Assembly (NCBI RefSeq): GCF_047496725.1
Contig: NW_027328669.1
Span: forward strand, 2,010,501-2,074,500
DNA length: 64,000 bases
Origin: Anoplolepis gracilipes
Taxonomy: Eukaryota > Arthropoda > Insecta > Hymenoptera > Formicidae
Reading direction: 5' to 3'
How positions within the stretch are numbered: position 1 is the stretch's first letter; each line of letters opens with the position of its first letter. The notes beneath the pieces were generated by a model. That model searched no databases, was not told the DNA's origin, and worked only from the letters and a program-made list of their open reading frames with translations. The translations under genes were made by a program, and so were the position numbers. Below, in pieces: positions 1 to 11,418 of the stretch.

Positions 1-3000
1 ATAAGGTAATTGGTAATATAGGATAAGAGTGTGGGATACAAGTATCGATTAAAGATCAGTGGAGGTTGAAATATTGTCAAGTATGAAATAAAATAATATA
101 AGTGTCGGTATTGAAATAAAATATTAATTGTAAAAATGTAACATTGAATCTATAAAATTAAAGTATTATTCATGAAATAATTCTATTTCAGAATTATTCT
201 ATCAAAGGAGTCAGTGAAATAATATAAGTATAAGATTCAATGGATTCAGCGGCATAAAATAGTATGAGTATTAGTACGTATGAAAATATTCTAAGTCCGA
301 AGAGCATAAAATAATTCTAAGAGTTTGAAGATTGAAAATTTTATAAGTCTTTATTCAGTATAATACTTAGTACAATTTTACTTACAAGTATTTAGCTGCT
401 AGTTAGTAGTTGCTGGTTCCGACTGGATAGTTCTTCTAGTTGTTGCTCTCTTGAAAATTTCCGACTGAATAGTCTTTGCTTGTAGTTGTTTGTTAAAAAA
501 TTCCCGACTGAATAATTTTTTCTTGTTGCAGCTTTCTCAAAAATTTCCGACTGAATAATTTTTACTTTTTGTTTTCTTGAAAATTTCCGACTGAATAGTC
601 TGGCCGTCCGCGGACGCGCCTTATATTCAGATTGAATGTGGGCCACGGAGATCGGGGATCTCGAGCTTGTGGGCCCTCTCGGTAGAGGTAATTCTCGGTA
701 TTGAGCGCGGCGGCTTACAAAGGATACCGCTGTCTAAACAATCTTTCAAGGTGACGCACGTGCAGCTTGTAACCTGATACTTTTTCGAGCGCGGCGGCTT
801 ACAAAAAGATGCCGCCGTCTAAACAATCTTTCAAGGTGACGCACGTGCAAGATAAAACCTGATACTTTTCTTGCACTAAGACCTTATAATATTTAATACA
901 TAATTTCTTTTATAATGCTAATTTTTTTTATTAATAGCAGGGAAACCGTTAATAATTTTATAAATATATATATATATGTATCGATTCAGGAATTTTTGCT
1001 TTACATTTTGATAGAAGAATCAAATAATTATCCGATTATCAAATAATATTCCGATATTCATATTTCTTGTAGTATAATGAAGGTTATTCAAAGATCATTC
1101 GTTATAAGCGTATAATATTTTAACATATAAATTTCTTTTATAACTCTAAATTTCTTTCTCTTATATTGAAGTAATTATCAATTATTTTATGAACATATAT
1201 ATGTATGAAATCAGAAATTTTTACTCTACCTTTTGATATAAGAATTAACCAATTATTTTGATATTTTGGATTCCGTGTTATTATAAGAGAAATAATATAA
1301 GTTCGCATAGCTTATTCACGTATTAAATTTTATAAAAAGATCGAAGTATATATATAGGTATATATATAATATTCCTTTTGTACTTAATAAATTATGTTTC
1401 TACATTAATTAATTAATTAACAATCGATTTTTTTATAATTACAATTTGGTTTTTGTTAATTTTATAATGAATATAGATTATTATAAAATAATATTTTCGC
1501 TAGAATAAAGTATTAAGAATATTTAAATAATACATTGTTCGATTTTTACATTATTTTATAATGGAGAGTTTTAGTAAAAGTTGTAAAGTTCTTAAAGAAC
1601 ATAAAATTTTCATATATAAATGTTAATTAATTATTTAATAAAATGTTTAATTATTTAATATATATATAATTATTATATATAATAATTATATATGAAGACT
1701 CTCGACTATAATATAATATTACAATTTTATTTACGCTTTCTTTCTTTTTGCAACAATTATTGATGCCAGTGGTTCACATTCTAAAATTATTGACCTTAAA
1801 ATTAAATTTAAATTTATGCAATATTAATTATTTATTAATATATGCTAATATAGTTATGGCTTCTTAATGGCTGCAAAGAGAACTTGTTAATTAATTATTT
1901 ATTAAGATATCATAGGTGCATTATTGTAATTATGTACTTATCAGCTGTGCTCATTCTTAATATTGATAAAAATAATATTTTAAGAGTAAAATTATTAATT
2001 GTTAATTAACAATTAAGGAGTTTTAGTTGTATACCTCCAAATGATCTGAAACTTTGAGGGTATGCGTTTTTGGCAATTTTAAGATTTTTTGCCGCCATTT
2101 TTAACTTTTTTGTTTTCAGACTTAGAAAATCGAAAATATGTTGGCTGACCTTAAAGTAATAAAACTAAAGTCTATGTAAAGTCTCAATTGATTTGGAGCA
2201 ACTTTAAAAATTGCCATTATGGATTTTTTTATCTTTAAACTTAGAAGTTCAAAACTGGCTAAATCGTGTATAAATCTTTAAGTATAACATCTATGGAAAG
2301 TTTCGTGAAAATCGGAATTAATTTAAACAAAGTGACGGTCATTTTGTTTTTACTGGATTAACGAATCAGCGTGCAACTACTCAGTCTTACAAAGGAACCT
2401 TCATAGATGGCGCTGTTCTAATTTCGTACCATTTCGTACATTAATTTAAGAGAAATTTTCATTTGTTTATAAGAGGTCCGCCATCTTGTTTTTACTGGTT
2501 GGGCTTAGAGGGAACGGATTAATTTCTTTTTACTCTACTTGAAGTACTGATCACGTTAGCTGTGTTTCAAAGTTCTAGGTCGTTTTCTTCATTTGTTATT
2601 AAAAATAATTGTTAGTAATAAATTTTTAAATTTTCGGATAGCTGTATGATTGAAGACATAACGATGTCTAACGAACGATAGTATAAGTTGAATCGATATT
2701 TTCAATTGAAACCATCAGGATAATATTAATAACTTTAAATTCTTTTATATATTTAAATAAATTTTATATATTATGCATCATTATTACTGTTGACTTTAAT
2801 AAAAAATGGATCTATCTTGATGCTTCCATTTGACTTTTTAGGCAAGTTTTAATTAAATTAAAGTACAAGAATACTTATTTCGCATTGCTATTTTATCGAA
2901 TTCTTGCCTCATAAATTATAGTTTGCAAGTATAATCCGTTATATTCTATGCGATAATCTACTTCTAAAGTTATTCTTTAATATTTTATAATATAATTGAT

Positions 3001-3168
3001 AATGTAATATTGAATATTTAAGTATAATTAATAAAAGCGTGATTATATATGTAACAAAGCAAATAATAATAATAAAGAGATAATTATTCTTCTGCAATTT
3101 TAGGCTGTGATCATTATATTATATAAAAAATTAAATTTTTGGATTCGAAAAAATGACGGGACGTCACA
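1..3168 (-). mobile_element. LTR-A, long Ty3/gypsy-type LTR, left-arm copy
   Basis: On the minus strand this begins at 3168 with TGTGACGTCC, a typical gypsy-class LTR start, and runs off the window. It contains a TATA box and reiterated initiator motifs (about 402-625) and a duplicated 80-bp cassette (702-868). No protein-coding ORF of substance is present. The sequence is AT-rich. A stretch at 2090-2500 shares motifs such as AAGATGGCGG and CTTATAAACAAATG with the middle of LTR-B. The LTR abuts pol sequence of opposite orientation at 3169, so it is an insertion into that pol. A U3 of about 2.5 kb is unusually long. Confidence 0.6.
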
Positions 3169-3175
3169 CCCTTTA

Positions 3176-3947
3176 GAAAAAGCCCTTCTCTTCCACCTGA
3201 TCCTAACTCTGACTCTGACGAATCTCTATTTTCAATGCCACAACCCCCTGTCCAAACCTAACCTCCGTGGAAGTTATCCCCCATACTCTCCCACCTGTAA
3301 TAACGCATCCTAATATACCTATAAATGAACCAATTTCTGACTCAATGATTATTGAAGATTACAATAGTAATGAAAGCATTATTAGTAATGAAGATTTAGA
3401 AACAAGCAGCGATGAAAGCGACGCAGAGTTAATGCCAACCGATATTTTGCCATACGTAGAAGTACCCATTGACTCTAAAGCTAAAGTTTTAATAAGCCGC
3501 GACAGTTAAGGCATAATGATAATTACGTAATCTTTATAACTCTAAACGGTGAACCCCTTGATAACGGTGCAAGAGAGCTACAAGAAGCTAATCTCCTGAT
3601 CTTATTCAGACATTAAATATAGAAGATAGATCAGCTCTTATCCGCGAATACCACGATTCAGCAATAAGGTAGACATAAAAGAATAACTAAAACTCACAAT
3701 CGATTACGAACCTTCTATTACTGGAATACAATGAAAAAGGATATTCAAATTTTATTCAGAATTGTCGATCCTGTCAATTAAAAAAATTAACTAGAGTAAA
3801 AACTAAACAGCCTATGGTAATCACCGACACTCCCGGATCGGCTTTCGATAAAATATCAATGGACATTGTAGGTCCATTACCCATATCTGATAACGGAAAC
3901 GATTACATTCTCACTATGCAAGATTTACTAACAAAATATTCAGTTCA
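3176..3947 (+). pseudogene. Ty3/gypsy pol fragment: RNase H-integrase linker, HHCC finger and first catalytic Asp
   Basis: Reading across several frameshifts, this piece gives an acidic Ser/Asp-rich linker (3267-3509), an HHCC zinc-binding region ending NCRSCQ, and the integrase start around SMDIVGPLP (3862-3890), whose Asp is the first residue of the DDE triad. A Met-initiated stretch 3814-3947 is open. The gene is cut at about 3948 by a repeat that also occurs at 10570-11691. Integrase sequence resumes near 5177, but the segment with the other two catalytic residues is missing. It is therefore dead. LTR-A (opposite orientation) truncates it on the left. Family assignment is confident. Confidence 0.8.
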
Positions 3948-3964
3948 GTGGACTACCTCTATCT

Positions 3965-4115
3965 ACGTCGCGCGCCTCTCTCAGGGCGAACGACTCTCAT
4001 CTCTGAGAAGCGTCTCTTTCAGGGCATTCCGCCTCCTAGCGTGCAGTGTGCCTCTCTCAGGGCGATCTGCCTCCTCTCAGTCCACGAACCGCGCCTCTCT
4101 CAGGGCGTCTCTCAC
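3965..4115 (+). repeat. Four-unit GCGCC-hairpin array (copy 1)
   Basis: Four copies of a 17-nt self-complementary motif of the form GCGCCTCTCTCAGGGCG are spaced 38-42 bp apart. The motifs are conserved and the spacers are not. The longer form is at 10201-10735. The mirror is about 33258-33405. Confidence 0.7.
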
Positions 4116-4423
4116 AATTCCTCCGATCGCTCTTCTTGGTCTGAAATATAAAATAAATATTAAATTAAAGTAAATTCATTAAGGCTCACCCTGTCCCAAC
4201 AACCCCTCAGATAAAGTCAAGTTAACTCGTTTAGCAATTTACATTAGCGCGTGTACGAGCCCCTTATCACCTATCATAACTGACCCCCTTGGTTATGTGT
4301 GTATGTTTTTTTTTCTTTTCCTTTTTTCATCACTCGCGTTACTATCCCTAACCCCTGTCTATATTCCTCCGTGTATTCAACCATGGCTTTGATTATAATT
4401 TCGCTTACCTCCTTAGCTGCATC

Positions 4424-4840
4424 ATGGGTCGGTCACGTCGATCAGGGCGCGCTCATCAACTGAAGCGCCTCATCCGGTCGCTATACCAAGGCGGCTCTTA
4501 TTTAACGGTCCGAACGGCCGCGTCTCCACCGGATAGTCAGAACCCAGCATCCGTCGGATATTTCACATACCCTCCACCGGGAAACCATATGGCGGAGTCC
4601 TCGGCTCCTGACCCGTTCCACGACGCTGTCACTCCACCGGCATCCAGCAGCGGGGCCGTCGCTTCCTCATATAGGCCCTTACCGCCTATCGAATACCGTC
4701 CGTGGCCCGTGCCCCCGCTGTTGATAGACTTCGGGATTACGCAACCAAGGATCTTTTCCTCTCAGCCTTTCTTCAGGCGAGTACGCATCTTGCCGGCCGC
4801 TGAAGTATCTATCAGTTCGCCTCCCGATACTCGTCCGTGA
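4424..4840 (+). CDS. 138-codon proline-rich ORF in repeat copy 1, coding status doubtful
   Basis: An open frame from ATG to TGA encodes a basic N-terminus (MGRSRRSGR...) and then a proline/serine-rich body. The same 138 codons are open at 11002-11418. Counting the differences between the two copies by codon position gives about 14, 9-10 and 14, and many change the amino acid. That is close to neutral, so the frame may be open by chance in GC-rich LTR DNA. No family is recognised. The mirror copy is 32530-32946 on the minus strand. Confidence 0.3.
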   Translation: MGRSRRSGRAHQLKRLIRSLYQGGSYLTVRTAASPPDSQNPASVGYFTYPPPGNHMAESSAPDPFHDAVTPPASSSGAVASSYRPLPPIEYRPWPVPPLLIDFGITQPRIFSSQPFFRRVRILPAAEVSISSPPDTRP

Positions 4841-5176
4841 TTTAGTCGTCCACTCGTCTTGTAAAATATAAGAAAATATAACTGTATATGTATGTTTAGT
4901 ATAAAATAATGATAAATACATAAAAATTAGTATACGTAAACAATCTGTACTTATTGTCTACTCACTTCACATCCTCCTCATTACCCATTACGTCCCGACC
5001 GCCAGCTTCCGGTGCACTGCTACGCTGATCGTGACAGGTTTACCGCTCGGCCACCGCGATCCGCGTACACCAACCACCGCAACCGCACCTCGCTCGCGAT
5101 CCAGGACGTAACACGGTATTTGTTTAGATATCGTTTTTAGTAAGTCTAAACATTATTTGATAATAACGGTTCTTTT

Positions 5177-5438
5177 CTATTGCGCAACCAGTTTTTTGTG
5201 GCCGATCGGACGATTATTGTTCATTTCGTGGGAGAAAAAACGTGGAGTCGACAGGACGTAACACAAGGAGATCACGTATTCTTATTGAAAGAACCAGCTA
5301 AAGGAAAATTCTCTGATCAATATATTGGACCTTTTGAAGTACTTATTGCCCAACAATAACGTCAAAATTTTATTTAAAAACTCATCAAGAGTTGTTCACG
5401 CAGATAAATTGAAGATAGCTCATATTGAACCAAGATGA
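5177..5438 (+). pseudogene. Ty3/gypsy integrase C-terminal domain (GPF/Y module)
   Basis: Translation gives GDHVFLLKEPAKGKF, then YIGPFEV (the GPF/Y signature of Ty3/gypsy integrases), and after a small frameshift VKILFKNSSRVVHADKLK, ending IEPR-stop at 5436-5438. This is the normal end of pol. The left arm reads CAACAATAACG where the right arm has three extra bases, an example of arm divergence. The preceding integrase core is lost (see 3176-3947). Confidence 0.8.
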
Positions 5439-5466
5439 AATGTTAAGAACAACTTTTTGGTTTCAG

Positions 5467-5868
5467 ATGTGTTGGCCCCGCCAACGACCAACAATAGATC
5501 CTTCATACAAAACTTCACCCGCCTTCTCACGAGTACAACAATGATTACACATTACGTGGTGCGTTAAAGCCACCGGATATACCTACACCCAACGCGGATA
5601 CTTAATTTGCGCAACCTGTTATTCCTTCCTGCTATCTGAATACTATAGGTGGTTCCATAAATTTTTACATTGTCGTTATCTTGTAATTACAAAAAGCTAC
5701 GAGCCAATAATATGTAAAATATGTAAAATACCTTTAGTTACGCTAAGAACATTGAGACAATGTTCTCTGTGTAACGATGCATACTTGTCATACTCAACTC
5801 GTTTAGAAGAAGAACAAATTGATACAGAAGACAATACATTAATTCGTATAAGTGGATACTTCTATTAA
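5467..5868 (+). CDS. Cysteine-rich ORF-a directly downstream of pol (one in-frame stop)
   Basis: The ATG at 5467 is immediately preceded by TTTTGGTTTCAG, a good splice acceptor of the kind that precedes env in gypsy elements. The frame runs 133 codons to TAA at 5866 and is broken only by TGA at codon 26 (5542), present in both arms. The protein has WCVK, then CATCY, CKIC and CSLC: paired CxxC sites that suggest two zinc-binding centres. Two similar ORFs follow (5926-11923 and 11924-12221). The position corresponds to the env slot, but there is no signal peptide or membrane segment. I do not recognise a family. Function is unknown. Confidence 0.55.
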
Positions 5869-5925
5869 ATAAGCTATTAAATAGCTGTCGACCTTTTTTG
5901 CACTATTCTTTTCTCTCTTTATAGA

Positions 5926-6069
5926 ATGAGCTCAAGAAACCATACTACTGGGCTAGATCAATGTCAAATACTTTCAACCTCGCGGTGCTATAAATCTTTT
6001 GGGTATAGACACATCGTGTCAGGATTTGCTTACTGTACTCAGTGTTATCACATTTACCAACCACGATAT
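5926..6069 (+). pseudogene. Cysteine-rich ORF-b, N-terminal half (split by 5.6-kb insertion)
   Basis: The ATG at 5926 lies 57 bp after ORF-a. The frame contains RCYK and AYCTQCY, matching the WCVK...CATCY spacing of ORF-a. It runs into the inserted element at 6070. The C-terminal half continues in the same frame at 11696 once the insertion and one copy of the ATAT target duplication are discounted. Total length would be about 123 residues, close to ORF-a. Confidence 0.6.
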
Positions 6070-6364
6070 TGTCACGTCCAGCGCCTCCGCTTGACACCAG
6101 TCGCCGTCCGTTAACTCCATACGTCACCTGTTTAGTAGACATAGTAAGCGTTAAGCCCCTATAAAATTTCTTTTTCTTTTTATATATATACATATAGTTA
6201 TTATCAAAAATAGATTAAGCCGATAAATACCTTTTTATTATGTTTCCGGCTAGAACATTTTTTTTTCTCTTTCTTGTTTTATCCCCATCACTGGTTCTCC
6301 CCTACCTAAAAATAAAGGATAATAATTAATTAGTTGTCCAATGAAAATTCTTATCTATTTTCCA

Positions 6365-6930
6365 GCCACCCGGTATATCACCTTCTGGTCCGCATTCTCA
6401 GCACCTGAAAAAGGGAAGAGAAACGGCCTACCAAATCGGTCGAACATCTTAATTTTATTATAATTACCCATTTAGTTTTGTCACTCTAGTTGCAGTACCT
6501 GAAAAATAAAAAGGAAACATAATAATAAGTACGCGTCAATAGAATAGCATAAATTAAGTGATAGCGATAATATAAGTCAATGTTCACTCCACCTCGCCGT
6601 CATCACTCTTACTAAACACAAACATACACGTACACATCACCATAGACACACGCATCGAGAATTAACCACCACCCGGTATAACAAAAATATAAAGAAAATC
6701 TATATAACAAGCTAAAATCACGCAAGGAAAGAGATCACAACTACGAATAAGCGGAAATACAACTCCCGACACATGTTCACCTTAATAAATTGACACCCGG
6801 TATATAAACTAACATTGTCATATTATCCAAACATTAGTATAAAATAGTGTTTAACAACCGACCGATTCATTTGGTTAAATTCCATAAGCCTCATATGATA
6901 AACTCCGATCGGTACTTTTGGGACACCCTA
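6365..6930 (+). repeat. Ladder of CACCCGGTATA motifs inside the giant element
   Basis: CACCCGGTATA or close variants occur near 6367, 6668, 6786 and 6925. The motif recurs near 12689 and (mirrored) in both LTR-B copies. It resembles transposon termini of the TATACCGGGTGTC type, but no internal element boundaries could be set. Confidence 0.4.
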
Positions 6931-7989
6931 TATATGAATTTTCATTAATTATTAAAACTGAGCAAGCCAAGTAACTCGTATGTGCAATTGCAATTTCCTA
7001 TGCACAGTCTAAATCACTTTTCTCAATATATCAAAAGTTGTCGCAACATCGAAAAGCACCCAATTTTTAACGGTTTAAACATCACATAAAAAACCCGCCC
7101 AGTGACCTTAATTATTTTCTGGCGCCTTGACTCATAAGGAACCAAAAAAAAGTAGCAACTTATAGGGCTACAGCCCCACCATAAAAAGTTAAGCGCACAT
7201 TGTTATAGACCCATTTTACTCCAGGAACATCTCATATTTTCAACTTTAATAATTCATTTATTTTAATCCGCACCTCCAATATATAATTATGCCTTCACTA
7301 TTAAATGCAGTTTTATATCCCAAAGCCGAATTAATACCACAGTAACGTACATATCTAATGATTCTGTCATCCAAATATAATAACTTGTCAATTTTACTCA
7401 TACTCCACCGCAACGCAGTGATTTCAGTAAATTCAAATTTTAACAACAATAAAAGATTCGATCAAACCCATCATCTGCATAATAATTCCTTACCATAAAT
7501 CCAATTTGGTTTGCCAATAAAAATCCGGTCAGCTATCATTTATAATTATTTCATATATCAACCATGAAGATAACTCGGTGCATACACATATACATACATA
7601 TATATATATATATGCGACTCGCTGCAGGAATCATAATCCACAGATGTTTTAAAGGCAAATTATAATGACCTGACAAGAACTCCTCGAGGCTCAGACAACA
7701 TTTAAGTGATCAATTAAAATCAATAATAATTAAAATGAACCACTCATGATACATATATATATATACATATTATAGTGAAAACAATATAAATATCCCATAA
7801 AGAGTTTAAAACGAATAAAGCTCTGGAAGATAACGAAAGTTAGATAGTCACTCAAATATATACAATTACTTAATTAACTTTTACTTATGCAAGGTGTCTG
7901 AAATAACTTGAACGTGATAATATTCTCAAAACTTCTTTATCATTTTATTGAGGATGAATGATAATTACAATATACATATGCATAGTAAA

Positions 7990-8430
7990 CAAAATGACCA
8001 TACCTATATATACGGTGGTACAATAATACACACATCATACACTACATAAACCAAGTATAAACGCATAATGAACACCCAGAAATAATTACATAGATACACG
8101 CTCCTTAATAAACACACCATAAAATTATATAACAATAGTCACCTAATATACCCGGTGATACAAAAGTACGCGCGTTATAAACTTATCATCTACACAATGT
8201 TTAATCAGTATCTGACTATTATAGACATATTATCCACCCAGTAACACGCAAATACACACACTCTATAAATAATTTATATACATAGTGACGCATTAGTACG
8301 CACAAACAAAGCACTCTCAATAAACCTATTATAAACTTATTGCAGGCATATTCATATATTAACATACGCATAATCAATGTATCATATACATGGTAACACA
8401 ATAGTTTCGGATCTTATAGCTAATTCATAC
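7990..8430 (+). repeat. Degenerate tandem repeat, ~60-85-bp unit
   Basis: Successive blocks of the form CGGTGATACAATAGTACGC followed by TATAAACTTAT-like sequence occur about every 60-85 bp (near 8012, 8084, 8150, 8240, 8282 and 8390). They look like an old, diverged minisatellite. Mirror about 28935-29376. The surrounding 6300-8860 holds no gene. Confidence 0.4.
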
Positions 8431-9046
8431 ATATTCCATGCGCATTATTTAAATTACACACTCAATCTCTCACAATATAAACTTGTCTTAAATTTATGCA
8501 TTTATACACACTTACACACTTCTCATCCATTCATTGTAAATATATCACGGCATATTACATGTACATTTATACCATTATTACTTATTACTACTAGTTATAA
8601 TAATATACATACATATAGTTATATAATAGCGAGTTTAACGTCTGTAGACTAATTTAGACCTTGTAATCCACGAATAACATTATGCGACATCATAGATAAT
8701 TGTTAATTAATAAGTTAATTAGCGAAATGCTCTCATATCTCTACAATTATCTAAGTACAACGCTATAATACAATGCGGCGATAAGTAATTAATCAGATAA
8801 GTTATCGTAACGCTAGTAATAATTGCGGTATATCTAGAAATAACGATATAAATATTATATTACATTGCTAGTCCCGAAGCTTCTAGAACATTCAGGAACC
8901 GCCTGATCACGTGAAAATTTCGGACAAACACCGTGACCGCTTACTATTGCCCGGCGCGTGATATCCGTGACAAACAAGCGTGGCCAGGATCGGACCACGT
9001 TGCGCGTGCTACAATTCAGAAGGTGGGAGCCCTCAGCGACCACGGG

Positions 9047-9270
9047 TATATAAACGGGAGCACCGTGCGCTCAACATTGAGTATTCAGTTCTCGCCCAGA
9101 CAGTTCAGATCATATTGAGTATTCGGCTTTCGCCCCGACAGTAAAATCAGTTTGTACGGTTCATTCTGACAATTCAGTTTTCGCTCAGGCAGTATTCGAC
9201 CAGCAGTCAATATTCGATCAGTTAGACAGTTTACCCAGTATTCATACTCAGTTCATATGGTACTCAGTAA
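9047..9270 (+). promoter_or_regulatory. TATA box and reiterated ATTCAGT initiators in the giant element
   Basis: TATATAAA at 9047 is followed by TCAACATT (9071) and TATTCAGTT (9082), then by at least five further TATTCRG/ATTCAGT blocks to about 9270, some within a repeated CTCGCCCAGACAG context. The layout matches the LTR-A promoter, although the sequences are different. Mirror about 28096-28319 on the minus strand. Confidence 0.5.
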
Positions 9271-10200
9271 ATTCACTGTACGTACAGACAGTCATTCGTA
9301 CGATTTAATAATCGGTTATCTTAATAGCATTCGATCATACATACGCTCTTACAAATTTTCACACAGTGTAATTAATATTATATCTTCAAATCAGTGTTTC
9401 TAGTTCATTACTCGGTATTATTCACACAAAATCATTAATTCAGAGAGACTGCGAGACTAGCATATCGCGAATACTATTAATTAGCTTTCAGTTCTTGCGT
9501 TTACTGTCGTATAAATTTATTCTTGATTAATTGTTTCTACTGTCACTATTATATTTCCTTTCTCTTTTTTGATTTTCACGGCGCTCACAATACATATCGA
9601 ATTCTATCTATCACTTTCAAAGACATTTTATCTTAATTTTCATTCGCAGTAAATTACTTCTATCAACAATATAAGCGTTATATCTTTTCTTCTCTAGACA
9701 ATCAGATTATTATTAATGCCACCTATTTAATATTGTTTAAGCGTCCGAAACCTGTCCGCGCGTGAAATCATAGTCAAAGGAAAGTTCTATTAACTGATGT
9801 TGTAATCCTAATATTATTGTAGATCCACATTCTCGTATACACCCGTGTGACAGTGTGTTCCCCAGTGGTTCCTGTAACACATAATAATTTAGTGAAGTGA
9901 GTACGTTGTCGTTATTATTAAGATATATTCGTGTAATCATTAATCATATTGTTCACGTGTAATTTACTCGAAATATACATACCTGTGTCAGTTCGCGGTC
10001 CCTGTCCATTCCGGGCGTCGGTCATCTTTTCGGTGTCAATTCTTCTCGCCGTTAATCTCTCGTGTCCACACCTGTAAATATAGAGACAAGCTTTCTATTC
10101 TAATTTTAATACTGAAATTATCGGGCAAATTAGTGCTACTTATCTGACGAGGTCATCCTTCCTTCACGCCTACTTCGGGCTCTCTCTTTCATCCTGCGGC

Positions 10201-10735
10201 GATGCGCGCCTCCTCCAGGGCGTTCTTGTATTCCTTATAGCTTCTTCTTTTAATTTTTTTTTCTTTTCTTTTTCCTTATCCGCTCACCAATGGCAAGGTC
10301 CGCGACGTCCGCCTTGACATACCCAGAGCCTCAGATATCTATAACTTATAATTGAAGAGATTAATATTTTATTCGGACGTCTTCATAGGGAGTGTCATTA
10401 GACAGAGAGCGATAACCATCCTTACCTACACCGTAGTGCGCCTCCTCCAGGGTGATCTACATCCTTCCTACGTAGTGCGCCTCTTTCAGGGCGACTCTAC
10501 GTTCCTTCTAGCAGTGCGCCTCTTTCAGGACTGTTCTGCCTTCATCCCTCGTAGTGCGTCTCCTTCAGGGCCGGACTACCTCTATCTACGTCGCACGCCT
10601 CTCTCAGGGCGAACGACTCTTATCTCCGAGGAGCGCCTCTTTCAGGGCATTCCGCCTCCTAGCGTGCAGCGCGCCTCTCTCAGGGCGATCTGCCTCCTCT
10701 CAGTCCACGAACCGCGCCTCTCTCAGGGCGTCTCT
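10201..10735 (+). repeat. GCGCC-hairpin array (copy 2, nine units)
   Basis: One outlying motif at 10205 is followed by eight from about 10439 to 10735, with consensus GCGCCTCTYTCAGGGCGA and spacing of 35-41 bp. Each motif can fold on itself (GCGCC/GGCGC). Spacers are unrelated to one another. Mirror 26631-27165. Confidence 0.7.
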
Positions 10736-11001
10736 CCACAATTCCTCCGATCGCTCTTCTTGGTCTGAAATATAAAATAAATATTAAATTAAAGTAAACT
10801 CATTAAGGCTTACCCTGTCCCCGCAACCCGTCAGATAAGGTCAACTCGTTTAGCAATTTACGTTAACGCGTATATGTTTTTTTTTCTTCTTTCTTTTTCC
10901 TTTTTCATCACTCGCGTTACTATTGCTAACCCCTGTCTATATCCCTCCGCGTATTCAACCATGGCGTTGATTATAATTTCGCTTACCTCCTTAGCTGCGT
11001 C

Positions 11002-11418
11002 ATGGGTCGGTCACGTCGAGCAGGGCGTGCTCATCAATTGAAGCGCTTCATCCGGTCACTATACCAAGGCGGCTCCTATCTAACGGTCCGAACGGCTGCG
11101 TCTCTACCAGATAGTCAGAACCTAGCATCCGTCGGGTACTTCACATACCCTCCACCGGGAAACCATACAGCGGAGTCGTCAGCTCCTGACTCGTTCCACG
11201 ACGCTGTCACTCCACCGACATCCAGTAGCGAGGCCGTCGCTTCCTCACACAGGCCCTTACCGCTTATCGAATACCGTCCGTGGCCCGTGCCCCCGCCGTT
11301 GATAGACTTCGGGATTACGCAACCGAGGATCATTTCCTCCCAGCCTTTCTTCGGGCGAATATACATCCTGCCGGCCGCTGAAGCACCTATCAATTCGCCT
11401 CCCGATACTCGTCCGTGA
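11002..11418 (+). CDS. 138-codon proline-rich ORF in repeat copy 2, coding status doubtful
   Basis: Second open copy of the ORF at 4424-4840, with about 19 amino-acid replacements between the copies. A 92-codon frame is open on the other strand over the same DNA (11115-11393), which shows how easily frames stay open in this GC-rich stretch. Mirror 25948-26364 on the minus strand. Confidence 0.3.
   Translation: MGRSRRAGRAHQLKRFIRSLYQGGSYLTVRTAASLPDSQNLASVGYFTYPPPGNHTAESSAPDSFHDAVTPPTSSSEAVASSHRPLPLIEYRPWPVPPPLIDFGITQPRIISSQPFFGRIYILPAAEAPINSPPDTRP

Larger units (their letters stand above)
3948..5113 (+). repeat. Copy 1 of the giant-element terminal segment, inserted in integrase
   Basis: This segment matches 10570-11691, the right end of the 5.6-kb element described at 6070-11691, at roughly nine-tenths identity by eye. 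It ends in the same GGACGTAACA. Its left side starts abruptly inside the GCGCC hairpin array, so it is truncated. No clear target duplication is seen here, and integrase sequence is missing at the site. Confidence 0.7.

Noticed and set aside
3169..3313. 68-codon ORF (3107-3313) across the LTR-A/pol junction
   Set aside because: It crosses the insertion boundary. The part right of 3176 makes sense as pol only in another frame.
10201..10735. CRISPR-like layout of short repeats and unique spacers
   Set aside because: The host is eukaryotic, the repeats lie inside a transposable element and no cas genes exist.
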